A stretch of 64,000 bases of DNA from Hamiltosporidium tvaerminnensis (lineage: Eukaryota; Microsporidia; Dubosqiidae). The notes below the pieces were generated by a model. It saw nothing but the letters and a program-made list of their open reading frames with translations, was not told the origin of the DNA and did no database searches. A program made the translations under genes and the position numbers. Positions 25,395-38,100 of this stretch are shown one piece after another (the stretch's first letter is position 1; each line of letters starts with the position of its first letter). The stretch spans positions 669,501-733,500 of the forward strand of contig CM061247.1 of assembly GCA_022605425.2 (NCBI GenBank). The letters run 5' to 3'.

Positions 25395-26873
25395 CTAAAA
25401 TTCAAGATCTACGCCGATTTGTAGACGTTCGATGTCAGAATTTTTAACCAAAGGAAATGCAAGAGTCGCTTCTATTCTAGGCATTTCTATAGATTTGTAG
25501 GAATTTAGTTGTGTAGACATACCGACCCCCCATGATAGACCCATTGAGGTACTTTCGGGTAGATATATATATGTCCTCGTCATATTTTTAATTGTTTCCA
25601 TTATATTCCTTTGCTTCGAGCAGAATCCAGCATTAAAGAAGCCAAAAACATCCACACCATATATTTCACGACCCATCTTAAACCCAGTTTCTACGTAACT
25701 CAGACCACCTATTTTCATATTATTTTCGAGTGGTGATATCGCCATATCCTTGTATCCTTTAATGTTTTTTCCTAGCCAGAATTTATCGCTTTCATGAATA
25801 TCTCCTAATATATTTCCTATACCTGAATAAAATTTCAAAAAATATTTTCTAAATTTCCATTTAGATGTTGCAAATATTTCATTTTTAAAAAAATTTTGAA
25901 TTTGTTCTTCGAAATAAAAACACCCGATTTCGCTATTCGTTTTAAGATTATATTTTCCCAAATTATATTTTTTCAAGAATTTAATTACGCCTTTACTCAA
26001 ATCTTTCAAAGTTCCGAATTTGTTATTTAGCTTTTCTCCCGTCAAAATTAATTCAGTCTTCTCTGTTTGAATTCCTATACTGACACCATCAAATATAAAA
26101 TTGATACCAGGTATCCAGTTTTTCTTCCTATAGATTGATAGTTCTGTAAACCAAATTTTATTATTTTCATTATTTTCTTCTTCATTTTTCTTAGCTTCTA
26201 TTTTCAATGTATTAGCACCTTTTTTAAAATTATCTCTTTTTCCAACCTTCGACATAAATATAATCGGTTTTTTGCCTTTTAAGGTAAACATTTTATCACT
26301 GTCGATTTCAAAATTTATATTTTCACCTTTTCCCAATAAATTAGGCAACTCAATCTTTAAAGTTCCATTGACATTTTCATTTACAATTTTGCCCCCAAAA
26401 TTTATTCTTCTTTTCAATTCTTGAACTTTTATTCTACCATCTTGCATTTCAACATTGGAGAATATTCCTAACGATCTTAATTTTCTAATTATAATTTCTT
26501 TTTGAACTTCATTTCCAACAACTCTGCTTAAGAAATTTGAATTTGTTCGCTGTACACCTTTAATAATACACATATCATCACCCCTATCTTTTCTATTTTC
26601 CTGAGAAATTTTCGGTTTGAATTTTTTACCAGTTGATACTTTATCTTTAGAATCTATATTTTCGTTTTTATCAGCCTCAAAAGTTTTTGTATTCGTATTA
26701 AATTTAAAACCGTAGATATCTATAATTGGTTTTTTATTTATTTCAGTTTTAGATATTTTACTCTTGTTGTCTACATTCTGTATTTTCTTATGTTGAGATT
26801 TATTTATAGAAATTTCATTTTTTGATTTGTTTTTATTTCTAGTTAGAAGCCCACATAAGTTATCTAAAAACAT
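25395..26873 (-). CDS. sam50: Sam50/Omp85-family outer-membrane beta-barrel protein (mitosomal)
   Basis: The 492-residue ORF is best read as the sorting and assembly machinery core protein, which inserts beta-barrel proteins into the mitochondrial or mitosomal outer membrane. Residues 1-100 are a Lys/Asn-rich extension. A POTRA-like segment follows (about 115-150, including RKLRSLGIFSNVEM), then a barrel of alternating strands (about 160-492). In the barrel, GKNIKGYKD followed by SPLE and IGGLSYVETG parallels the family's conserved RGF loop and following strand, with IKGY in place of (V/I)RGF. The C-terminus LQIGVDLEF fits the mitochondrial beta-signal (polar-x-Gly-x-x-hydrophobic-x-hydrophobic). 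It lacks features of VDAC, and Tom40 lacks POTRA, so Sam50 is preferred. A CCC run precedes the ATG by about six bases. Confidence 0.75.
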   Translation of the reverse strand: MFLDNLCGLLTRNKNKSKNEISINKSQHKKIQNVDNKSKISKTEINKKPIIDIYGFKFNTNTKTFEADKNENIDSKDKVSTGKKFKPKISQENRKDRGDDMCIIKGVQRTNSNFLSRVVGNEVQKEIIIRKLRSLGIFSNVEMQDGRIKVQELKRRINFGGKIVNENVNGTLKIELPNLLGKGENINFEIDSDKMFTLKGKKPIIFMSKVGKRDNFKKGANTLKIEAKKNEEENNENNKIWFTELSIYRKKNWIPGINFIFDGVSIGIQTEKTELILTGEKLNNKFGTLKDLSKGVIKFLKKYNLGKYNLKTNSEIGCFYFEEQIQNFFKNEIFATSKWKFRKYFLKFYSGIGNILGDIHESDKFWLGKNIKGYKDMAISPLENNMKIGGLSYVETGFKMGREIYGVDVFGFFNAGFCSKQRNIMETIKNMTRTYIYLPESTSMGLSWGVGMSTQLNSYKSIEMPRIEATLAFPLVKNSDIERLQIGVDLEF

Positions 26874-26890
26874 GGAAAGGGTAGAAATAA
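26874..26890 (-). promoter_or_regulatory. CCC start motif of sam50-like gene
   Basis: On the minus strand the start context is taccctttccATG, with CCC about five to eight bases before the ATG. It matches the start-proximal C-run found at the idi, 9291 and 14077 starts. Confidence 0.45.
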
Positions 26891-27610
26891 TATTAGATCT
26901 AATTCATCAGAATATTAAAAATTTATTTTATAACATATTATGAAAAAATTTAAACAATTTATTAAATAATTATTCACCTTATTTTAGAATCTATGAGCTA
27001 CTTACTAATAATTTGCTGTACTAGTTCTTTACTAAAATAAAAAATTTTTAAGTTATGAAAATCCGATAAAATGAGTGGGATAATCCGTTACGATATTTTA
27101 AATAATATTAAAAAATACTCGTTGCTTTTTAAATGGCGTTTTTTCACTAAGAAATATTCAGACCATCGAATTACTTGTTTCCCAGTCAAATTGTGATTAC
27201 TGATATTTTATTTTCAGAGGCTATTCTGATCAAAAAGTTTTGAATTTAGAAATTAGTATAATGAAATTTCATCCTTTTGAAAAAATGTTAAATTAATATT
27301 TTACTTGAAGGAGAATAAATGTTGAGTTTCATAATATTGTAACAATCTAAAACAAGAAAAAAATCATGAAAAATATTTTTTTTAATTTGATAAGTGTCAT
27401 ATTTATAATAAGAAATAGGAATAGGATTGTATACGAAATATCTGAAAAATGTGAAACATACTTGGTATTATATGGCTTTTTTATTTTATAAATACCCATT
27501 ATTCATAGTGGTTAAATTGTTCGCAAAAATACAAGAAATATTTATAAAAAATAAAGTTAGGGAATTTTAGATCAGTTTTATGCTGCAAATATAATAAATT
27601 TGTTATTATT
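26891..27610. other. Intergenic, nothing recognised
   Basis: AT-rich spacer between the sam50-like start and the third copy of the dispersed repeat. No ORF or relic was recognised. Confidence 0.45.
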
Positions 27611-28250
27611 TTCTACAAAACGTGGAGGGAGGATAACCACATAAAAAACTTTCTGCTTGGCAATGAGTGTGTGAAACCGCTGTGAAGATCATTGTTTGGA
27701 TTTTGGTGAATACAACCCACCATCTTCTTGTTCCTGGGGTTGTTTGGAGAGGTCTAGAAATGGGAACTTTTCACAAATTTATTTGTAGTTTTTATGTAAG
27801 ATTGCTGACCGCAGCTGAACATGTAGGTATTGCCATGTAAAAGCATGGAAACCTGCCTTGCTCCTCGGGTTGAAGACTTAGCGCCTGGAGATATAAAATA
27901 AACCCATTAAAGCCGGAAGCTGTAGCGGTTATACCTGTTGGTATGACATTGACTGTTGTGGACCCATGTAAATCTCTGATTTCTTGTAGTTTATTGGGTT
28001 CAGTGTGTAGTGGGAATGCTGCAAGTCTGGCCGCTTCGCCTTCGATCCTCCTGCAACGGACATTAACGAACTCCGCAACTGCCTCGCCTTTATTTGGTTC
28101 TCAACCTGGTGATGGGCTTTGGGACGTGGTATCGCGGGGTTACCGTGGGTTGGGGTGGTTTTATGTTAAACCTGACTGCGTTAATGTCTGAAACAATATA
28201 ACACTTGCCACTATTTTAAAAAGATGTGATACTTTTAAATAAAGATTTTC
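27611..28250 (+). repeat. Dispersed ~0.7 kb repeat, copy 3 (most GC-rich)
   Basis: Best-preserved copy by composition, and clearly less AT-rich than its flanks. Shared blocks with copy 2 run from ggagggaggataaccacataa (27624) through cttggcaatgagtg, attgtttggatttt, ccatgtaaaagcatgg, gacttagcgcc, ctgttggtatgac, tgcaacggacattaacgaa and tttatgttaaacct to gatgtgatactttt. An 82-codon ORF (27943-28191) is not frame-conserved in copy 2. Function unknown: a non-autonomous element, LTR or structured RNA are all possible. Confidence 0.75.
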
Positions 28251-31200
28251 TACAAATATAAGAATTAATTAAAGAAAAACTGTTGATTAGACGATCCATT
28301 TTTTAAAAACCCAGATGAAAATTTAAGAAATACCAATCAAAAAAACACTTTTTATACTTTCAAAAATTAAATTTTTAAATGAAAACAAATTCTAGTATAT
28401 ATAGATATCTTGTCTTTTCAGACGCAAGAACATGATACCAAACAAAAAATATGTTAAAACATGGTATTTGTATATGTGCAATTCTGGCAAGTTAGTTCGA
28501 ATGTTTTTGATACGAAAGATTAGAGTTTATGTTCTCATGGTTTTTATATGTCTGGACACAACCGATTTTAAAAATTAAATGTTTATTATAATTTGAAAAT
28601 ATATCATTTAATAAATTTGGTATAATATACTTATATACTAAGGTTTTTTTGTTAAAGTAAGAACAGATTTGCGTTTAGTTCAGAAATACTCACCCTAGTA
28701 TTATTTCGTACCCTTGAAGAATTGAAAATGGATTTTTAGCGTTTTTCGAACGAGCTTCAAATGTTAGTCGAACACTAACAAATTTAAATGAACCTTTCAT
28801 ATATATAGTAAATTACTTTTCATTTTTATGGTAAAAGAGGATTACATAATCAAATTTAGATGAAGGTTGGAGCATATTAGAGTATTAAAAAGACCGAGTC
28901 TGTAAAGCAATAAATAAATCCGGTTTTATATAAAGAAAAGAAATATGCATATTTTTAAAAGAACTGCAAACTTTAGAAATATGGTTTTATTAAAGAAACT
29001 AAAAACGTTACATTGATTCCAAAAATCCAAAAGTAGCTATTAAATATAGAACCAAAATCCAAAATCAAGAAAAAGCAAAGAATAAAACTATGAAACACAT
29101 ACAATGAAGCAATCCAGTAATAAACAATTTCTAAAAATATTAAAGATAGAACTTAAAGCTTCTTAATAAACGTAACCGCAGATGTATTTGATCGTTTCAA
29201 ACCTTGATAAAATATTTAGTCGTTAACTTTTCCTTATTTTATAAAAATGAAGTTATCGTCTTACTTTATTACATAATTTAAATATCAAATTTTATTTTTT
29301 TTGTTGAAATTTCCATAAAATAAAATATCGGTTTTCTTGATAAGTTTTTTGAAAATAAATGGTAATGTTCAAAACCCCTCGAAAACTGTTTGAAGAATAA
29401 ATATTTCACAAAATGTAGGCACGTCTAAACATTGGGCTATTTATTTCTTTAAACTATTTTCATCATTTGGATAAGTTTTTACTGTATTTCGAATCATTTT
29501 TTTTTAAAAGTTCGTTTATTTTTTTTAAATTTACAAAAGCACTTTAAATGTATAGGGAATAAAAAAATCATAGAAGCGGTAAAATCTACTATCCATTTGG
29601 CATTATAAGACAAATCATTACATACTTAAGAAAAAGATAAAGACATATTTGTTTTATAAAGAAGTTCTAATTATGATTCCCAGCTTTAATGTACAACCGA
29701 AAAATTTTTTGTGGTAAGAATATTTTACATTCAATTTATAACATTTAAAACCATTAAATCCTGTATTTACAATATTATAGCAAATTATCAATAAAAGAAA
29801 TGTATAAAGTATTCAATTTCTTTTTCAAAAAATTTTGATTTTTTAAAAAAAGATTCATACCGTTTAGAAATTATATAAAATACTCTTCAATACATCTTGA
29901 AAAACAATATTGTTCACAAAAATTAACATCTCGTTTAATTTATATCATTGTGCAAGTATTAAAATATTTTGTCAGTAGAATTTACAAATCGGAAATTAAA
30001 TTAGATTGATAATAATAATTTTGTAAACCAAATTAAATTTTATTTATTTGAATTTTCAATAAATTTAGAAAATTTGAAAAGAATAAGTAAAAAAAGTAGA
30101 CTTAGTTGTCAGTTAAAGTGATTGCTTTGCCTTATTTTTTCTATCATCATAATAGAACAATATGTATGGATATAGTGGATTGTTGAACTGTATCTTCGTT
30201 ATTAGAACATATATTCTTAACATTTAATACTTTATATATGAACTGAATTTAATTTTAAAAACCTCTGACTCATATTGTTTAATTAAAATTTGTTGATAGC
30301 TTATGTTGATCTTTTCTCTAAGTCTTGTTTTGGTTGGATCCTTGTTTGAAACCAAAATCGTTTTAATGATACAAAAATATCAATCATTAGCATAGATTGT
30401 ATTTAAAGAACATTATTCTTTTCTTTTCATACACAGCGAAGGGGCCTGTATTCATAATATAAAAGCAAGAAGAAAGGATAGAAAGTATTTTATACAAATA
30501 TTTTTTTCAGTATTCAATGAAACACCTATGTACTAGGCTGAACAAACTCTTTATTCTGATCAAAAGAATTGTTGGGTAATTTTTACTTGAGTTATGCTTG
30601 AAAATTATATGTATTTGTTATGCTAATCAATAGTATATAATTTTAGTAGAAAACAACTTTGATTTCAAAATAGTAAAGAAATACTTTAGTTTTTCTTGCA
30701 GTTTTTAAGTAGACCATTCATAATAAATATTGTAAATCAAATTTAATGCAAAGTGAAAGACAAATATTTTTTAGAATTTATATTTTGTTGATTTGTAGTC
30801 TCATTCTGATTCCGATGATGTACGAAACTTGTTTTGTTCAGATGACTAAGAATAAATATAAAATGTAAGTTTTCAGGGTACAACCTGACAAACTTGGAAG
30901 ATTTTGATGTTTATAGGCTGGCTTGGTGTTTGCATCTGCAAAAATTAAAAATCATAAGCTTATAATACGAGTGAAATTTATGTTTAATATTTGTTGGATA
31001 GTTATAGATCAATATCTATCATATTATTCTATGTTTTTGTCGAATTAGTTGTCAATCAGTTGGAAAAGTACAGTGTGTGTGCAATATGAATTTAGTTATT
31101 ATTTTAACACCAGAGTTTTGGTTTTCTTGTTGTTATTTATTTTTAAATTTGAACAGTAAAAAGTTTTAGGAATATATTTTCTGCCCATATTAACACGGTA

Positions 31201-31930
31201 TAAACCTAGTTCAAACACTGGTATGATATATAAAATTATAACATACATTACGGATATAAGATGTCTTATGACATTAATATTACATAAACTCATAATTTAA
31301 ATCAGAGTATTTTGTGTACTCTGACCTAGATTCTTAATTTAATCTTATTAATATATCCGTAACTTAATACAATACTTAAATATTTTTAGTAATAAATCCA
31401 TTAATTACCTAAAAGCTAATACATGACTCTGCTGTTTTTCTTAAAATTGCATATAAATTAGTTTGATATCGTTCTTTTTGCCATAATATTATGGAAAATG
31501 AACAACTTTTCATAAATGTTATATGGTACTATCATTTTTGCAGATTCCCTTTATATAATTTTCAACCTTCTTTGACGAGAAAGATAGTACTTCGAACGTA
31601 ATTAGTTAAGATAGCCATAAACTCTAAAAAACTTAAGATAATCAATCAATTTTTTAACTTTGGGAATGTGGGAATCGTATTCGTATTTATTGCATTCTAT
31701 AAATATAAAATAAAATCCAGCTTTATTGTTAATTTTCTTTAGTCGTTTGTCTGGTTTCTATGAGGAAAACGACTTTCCACATATACTCATGCACGACCTA
31801 AACAAAAATCCAATAGAACCGATTTAGCTTTGCTTATATAATATATCCTAATTCTGTAGTGGTTCTAGAAGGTTACCGCAAATATTTCCCTTTATCCTAC
31901 ACTTGCACAATAATGTTCAGCACAATCGGT
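28251..31930. other. Long intergenic, nothing recognised
   Basis: About 3.7 kb of AT-rich sequence without a supported ORF. The 64-codon minus ORF at 31099-31293 looks like chance. No copy of the local repeat families was found here. Confidence 0.45.
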
Positions 31931-31933
31931 TCT

Positions 31934-33930
31934 TTAAAATAACATTTCAGCTTGTTGTTTCACATGACCATGCCGAATATGATCGAAATAGGCAAGAATC
32001 TTGCGAATATTTCTTAAGGGGGCATGGGTTGTCACTTTTGTGTATTTTTCACATTGTTTTTGACTTAATGGGTCTATACACAACACAAATAACAAAGGTG
32101 ACAGACTATCTCCTTGTAGAATCCCTCTATCAATCTTCTTGCTCATGATTTTTTCAGGCCCTACTGATATTTCAAGTTTCTATTTTAGTATAATTACCCA
32201 ATAAATTTATGAATCCAATCAGGTAAATTAAGGTTTACAATGCATTGAGTTAAATAAGCATATTATATTGAACCATACGTTTTTTTAACATCAATCCATG
32301 TTGCCTTAAGATTGTTTCCATACTCTTTATTGAGGGCAATATTCAGTAGAGCCTGCTCTTTCGCTCCCTGCACACCTCTAACTTCTCCCAACTTGTTCTT
32401 CGCAAGAAATCCTCGCATTTCCACTTCAAGTTGAACGACTTTTGTTGCACACTTTGTTGTTAACTTATAGAGGTTGGACATACAAGTTATTGGCCTGTAA
32501 TCAGAGCCAGTCTTTGGTGTACCTTTAGGTATCAGATAAGTAAGTCCACAGTAAAACCAATCAGCTTGAGGTGTTCCTTCTAAACATATAACTTTCACAA
32601 TATCATAAATATATTTGTGAAGAGTTGTAAGTTTCTCAATGAAAAAATTGTAAATACCATCAATTCCAGCAGCTTTCCAATTGGGAAGCCAATTAATGAT
32701 ATTTACAAATTCATCAAGTGAAGGAAACGTGTTCGGATGGTTATCCGATACAAATGGAATCAAATAATCATCGTACGTGACTGTGTCATCATTTTTGTTC
32801 CACATTGTAGACCAAAAACTCACAATTTCATCACGAATAACCACATGCTCAGATAACCCACGATAAAATCGATCTCGGAAAAGTTCAAACATACGATTCT
32901 CTTTTCGGAATTGCTTCCTACTTTAATACATCCAAATTTTTTTCTAGTAAACATTCAAAGCCTCATTCTTCTTAACCAAAGCCTCAGAGAGATCATTTAT
33001 TTTGCTTAAGTCTAGATTAAACTCTCGCATGATTTTCTTAAGGCACTTCGTTTCCGAAGTGGAGAGCTTTTCCTGCTTACGAGCCTTTTCTAGAAGATCT
33101 TTGGAAAGTACTAACTTGGAAATTTAACTTTCCATGTTTTCCTTCCAAGCGGATCTAGGCTTCTCCTTACGCGTTTCCTCGTCATAGCATACCTGCGCAG
33201 CTTGCATGATATACGCGGCTTCCGTAATTGACTCAGGTACATGAGCTCCTGCATATTCACCGACTACTCGAAAAATGAGATCCAGGACTTTACTATCACC
33301 CAATTCACTTGAAAGTTTTCGAGTTCGAACCACCAGTTTTCGAATTTCCTTCTCCGAGATTTCTTTGATTTTACTCAAAAATTTATCTCTCGGGTTTATG
33401 TACTCTAGGGTGTCGGTCAGGGTACATGGCTCAGTGCGACAAGTGGCGATTATATGTCGCTCTCCATTCTCTTCTTGCCTTATTTCCCTTTTTGCCTCAT
33501 TTTGTGCGAATTTTTTAAACGCATCGATATCTAGTGTGCAGCCGAATTTCTCATTATAGTACCTTTGAAGCTTCTGTCCAGCCATTTCTTGGCATTCTTT
33601 CAGACCTTGTCTGTACTGCAAAAAAAACAATTCGAGGCCATTTCTTCGGGTCGGCTGTTACGGAATCGAATAATGTCCGCAATGCCATTAGCCTTTTACC
33701 TCAAAAAGGGCTGGAATACAGGGTTTTGAGATGGCTTGTACGCAGAGACCATAACCATAGAGGGAAGTGGTGTATTAGGCGAGGGTATGCTGTCAAGCCA
33801 TCTATTTTGCATTTTACTGCATGTTTGGCTTTGTGGTGGAGGTGTTATTGTTGTGTAGGAGGAGGAAGGTAGCGAAATCGCCGGTGGGTGTAGCTCACAT
33901 TTTTGTTTGCCACTATCACTTTTCTTCACC
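31934..33930 (-). mobile_element. LINE copy A (RLE-type non-LTR retrotransposon), N-terminal half
   Basis: Minus-strand remains run from a Pro/Ser-rich N-terminal segment (33929-33696) through a charged, coiled-coil-like region (33630-33124) into the reverse transcriptase fingers (32892-32263: LIPKGTPK, DYRPITCMSNLYKL, GVQGAKEQALLN and motif A ATWIDVKKTYGS). After a frame break comes RT motif B (KKIDRGILQGDSLSPLL, 32146 onward). Homology stops near 32030, before the catalytic FIDD box, so zinc knuckle and endonuclease are absent. In-frame stops occur at 33124 and near 32940. Loss of the 3' half is unusual for a LINE and implies later deletion. It lies head-to-head with copy B. Confidence 0.85.
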
Positions 33931-35084
33931 TCATCAGCGATGTTTTCTGCCTTTATTTTATTATTTTTTGATATTTCGCTGCTAACATTTTTCTTTTTAC
34001 CAATTTATGACAAATATAAATTATAAATAAAGAAATTTAACTCTTTTAATTATAATTAATTTCCTCTTGTTCTTTGTAAGATATTTTTTTAAATCTACCA
34101 TCTCATTGTTTAATTTGAGTAAAATGAAACCGACTAAAAGATAAAAGTTAGTCAAATGATAGCTAAAAAAATGGTAATGATGTCTTCTTCGTGTTTTTGT
34201 TTGATAAATGATCTTTCCAAAATGTGAATATTTTAAGATAAAAGCGCGATTTTTTACAATAAAGAACAGGATTACATTTCATTTAAAAAAATAGATAGTT
34301 TTATCTAAGTTATGATTGTATTGAATTTATCTCGTAACTTCGTACTAGCCATAGTACTTACAGAGACTGCCGAGTTCCTATATTTTTAGAAATATAAATT
34401 GAAACATTTTTTTACTCTCGGTTCTTCTTAGATTATAATATTATTTTGAGCTTCTATGTATATTCAAATGCTGTCAGGATCGCAAAGCTCATTTTAGGAT
34501 ATTTTTTTCAGCAAGTAATATAAAAAAGAATATAGATATGATATTCAATGTCGTATTTTAAAGCATTCTTTCATTTTACTAAGCCTTTTCTATTTTATAT
34601 GATCGCTAAAAACAACAAATTATCTATACAATGTATATACCCAGTTAAAAAATTTTAAAACTTTGTTACATAAAATAAAAACAAATTCTTATTTTTCCGC
34701 ATATCCCTCGTCTTTTTGTTGTATTGTTACAAAACTTTTATTTTTAATATATTATACAACTGTTTGTTATGGTGTTCCTATGCCAAGATTTGTGAAACAG
34801 TTGCAGTATATTTATATACAAAAAATAAAAATTTTTGACTTAAAATCATAATTCTAAATTATTTTACATTTTTATTCAAATATGTATAGCATCTTAAAAT
34901 AATGATACAAAAAAGGTTACACAATAAAAGAAGGGCAGAGGAAAAATTAAAATTTTCTAGGGGGAGAATATTGATCTATATTTACATTTTTCTGTCATTT
35001 CGATTTTTGTTTAATAAAATTCTATAAAAATATCCATTTTATTGAATAAAAAGGTCCAATAATGTTAAAACAGTGTACACGTGT
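33931..35084. other. Spacer between head-to-head LINE copies
   Basis: AT-rich with no supported gene. A 62-codon ORF at 34663 is not convincing. Confidence 0.4.
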
Positions 35085-35172
35085 TTAAACTGCACCTGGA
35101 GGTAAGAGAAGACGCGGTATATCGAGAAAAAGATGGTTAGATCAGGCAGAGAATTATCTAAGAAAACTTAAT
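35085..35172 (+). repeat. Possible C-terminal relic of a different LINE lineage
   Basis: One frame reads GGKRRRGISRKRWLDQ followed by AENYLRKLNVFNGKW and a stop. This resembles the Arg-rich G-R-P-x-x-R-W-x-D-x-V signature near the C-terminus of endonuclease/reverse-transcriptase proteins of APE-type LINEs. It is not found in the RLE-type LINE copies here. It is very short and could be coincidence or part of the 5' region of copy B. Confidence 0.35.
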
Positions 35173-35186
35173 GTATTTAATGGAAA

Positions 35187-38100
35187 ATGGGTATAAGAAA
35201 ATATGTAGGCAGCGAAAAACAAAAAGAAAAAATAATAAAGGCAGCAAACAGGGCAAGTGAAGTGGATGGGGTAATTAGAGAGTGTAAAAACGACCAGGGA
35301 ATTCCACAGCCAAGCTCATACACACCATCCACCTTTATAAATAACATTTCTATACCACCAAGCGAAGCAAACACAAACACAAAGGTATGCTTGCTTAACA
35401 CCCACATTCGCCATCTAACCCTATGCATTCAAGCACCGTGACCCCTAGGCCAGATATAGCTGCTAGTTGGCCAAACCTTTGTACCATACCTATTTCCGAA
35501 AGGCTCGTTGTACTCCGATCCATACTCAGATCTATAGCGGCCGAGCGTCAAGAATTTATTCGATGTGTTCTTTTTGCAGTACAAACAAGGTTTGACCGAA
35601 TGCCTAGAAATGGATGGAAAGAGATACAGAGCTACTATAATGAGAAGTTCTCCTGTACCGAAACTATCGATGTGCTAAAAAGAATGGCACACAATAAGAC
35701 GGAAGAGGAAATTAGGCAGGAAGAGAATGGAGAGCGACGTCGAATCGCCACTTGTCTCGCCGAGCCATGTTCCTTGACCGATGCTACTTGATTTATAAGC
35801 CTGAGAGAAAAATACTTTGGTAATATCAAAATAATATCTGAGGAGGAAATCGGAAAAGTAGTAGTCCGAACTCGAAAGCTTCCAAATGAATTGGTTGACA
35901 CTACAGTTCTTGATCTTATTAATCGAATAGTCAGTGAATATGCTGACTCTCATGTACCTATGACGATAACAGACGTTGCCCGAATTATCCAGACAGCACA
36001 GGTATGTTATGACGATGAAACACGTAAAGAGAGGCCAAGATCATCGTGGAAAGAAAGCATTGAGAGTAAAATTTCAGTGTTAAAACTTTCAAAAGATATC
36101 CTCGAGAAAGCACGTAGACGGGAAGAACTCTCCTCTTCTCAAACTAAAAGTCTTAAAAAAATTATGCGAGAGTTTAATTTAGACCTAAACAAAACAAATG
36201 ATCTATCGGAGGCTTTAGTTAAGAAGAATGAGCTGATAACTGTTTACGAAAAAAAACTTACGATGTACGAAAGTAGGAAGCAATTCCGAAAAGAGAATCG
36301 TATGTTTGAGCTGTTCCAAGGTAGATATTATTGTGGCCTGTCTGAGCGTGTGAAATCCGAGCATGTGGTTAATCGTGACGAAATTGTAAGTTTTTGGTCC
36401 ACAATGTGGAACAAAAATAATTAAATAGTTACGTATGATTAGTATCTGATACCTTTCGTGCCGGATACTCACCAGGCCACGTTTCCTTCACTTGATGAAT
36501 TTGTAGCTATTATCACCTGGCTTCCTAACTGGAAAGCCGCCGGAATTGATGAAATCTACGATTTTTATATCAAGAAACTTACGACTCTTCACAATTATCT
36601 TTATGATATTGTAAAAGCCATATGTTTTGAAGGAACACCACAAGCTAATTGGTTTTATCATGGGCTAACGTATCTCATTCCAAAAAGCGTACCACAAAAA
36701 GGCTCCGACTATAGGCCAATAACTTGTATGTCAAACCTTTACAAGCTGACGACAAAGTGTGTTACAAAAGTTGTTCAGCTTGAGGTAGAAAGGCGAGGGT
36801 TACAAGCAGATAATCAATTGGGTGCAGTGAGAGGTGTGCAAGGAGCGAAGGAGCAGGCCCTGCTAAATGTTGCTATTAATAAAGAGTATGGAAACAATCT
36901 TAAGGCAACATGGATTGATGTCAAAAAAGCGTATGATTCAATAGATCATGCTTATTTGACACAAGTCATCGAAAACCTTAATTTACCTGATTGGATCCTG
37001 AAATTCATTAAGGTAACAATATCAAAATAAAATTGATATATCAGTAGGGCCTGAAAAAATTATGAACAAGAAGATTGATAAGGGGATTCTACAAGGAGAT
37101 AGTTTGTCACCCTTATTGTTTGTGCTGTGTATGGATCCATTGAGCCGTAAACTCAATGAAGAATACGCAAAGGTGACAATACAACGGAGGATGAATCCCA
37201 CTCTACCAATCATCGCTTGTTCATTGATGATCTTAAGCTCCTTGCCAAAGATGGAACAACGCTTGAAAAAATGACGGAGGACGTAAAAATGTTTATGAAA
37301 AATATAGGATTAGAAATAAACAGAGAGAAGTCGGCCACAAATGATTCGTGTTGTGAGAATACTGCTACTCTTCTTGAAGGAATAGGTGTTTACAAATACC
37401 TCGGAATAATAGAAGATAGCAGAGGAATTCCAACACGTAAGTCGTTTGAGGAAGTACAAACCAAACTGATAGCGAGGGTAGAGAGACTTTGCCGCACGAG
37501 ATTGAATGCAAGAAATTTATTTCAAGCTATCAATCAACGTGCGATATCTCTAATAAACTATCATATAGGTGTACTTCGACTTGAACCTGGCGACTTCTCA
37601 ACGTTGGATGACGCAGTACGTGCAGTTTTAGTAAAGAACAAGATACATCTTCGCCCAGGATTTAAAGAGCCTCTGTACCTCCCCAGAACAGAACTTGGGA
37701 GAGGTCTTCATAGTGTTGAGTTCAAAAGCGAACATATGCTTTTGCAACTCTTGGATTGTCTGGAAAAATCTAAAGAAACATCGACCAGAAGAGCAGCAAT
37801 CCTTAAGGGTGAGAACGATAATAAAACCCATCTTGCACTAATAAAAGACTTTTTACAAGTTTAATACGGGATGGCAGAGGAGGTCACTAAAAATGAATTA
37901 GATGAAGCTCAACTAGCTAACTTATATAACGAAATAGAAAAACGAAAAATACATTCAAAGTTATATAATGCTAGAAACAACGAGCTAGTAAGTGTAAATG
38001 ACTCCTCAAGATGGTTAAAGAAAGGAAGTGTAAGACCGCGTGATGAAGCAGTGTTCTGCTATATCCAAGATAGAAACGTATTTTGGGGAGCAGAAGGTGT

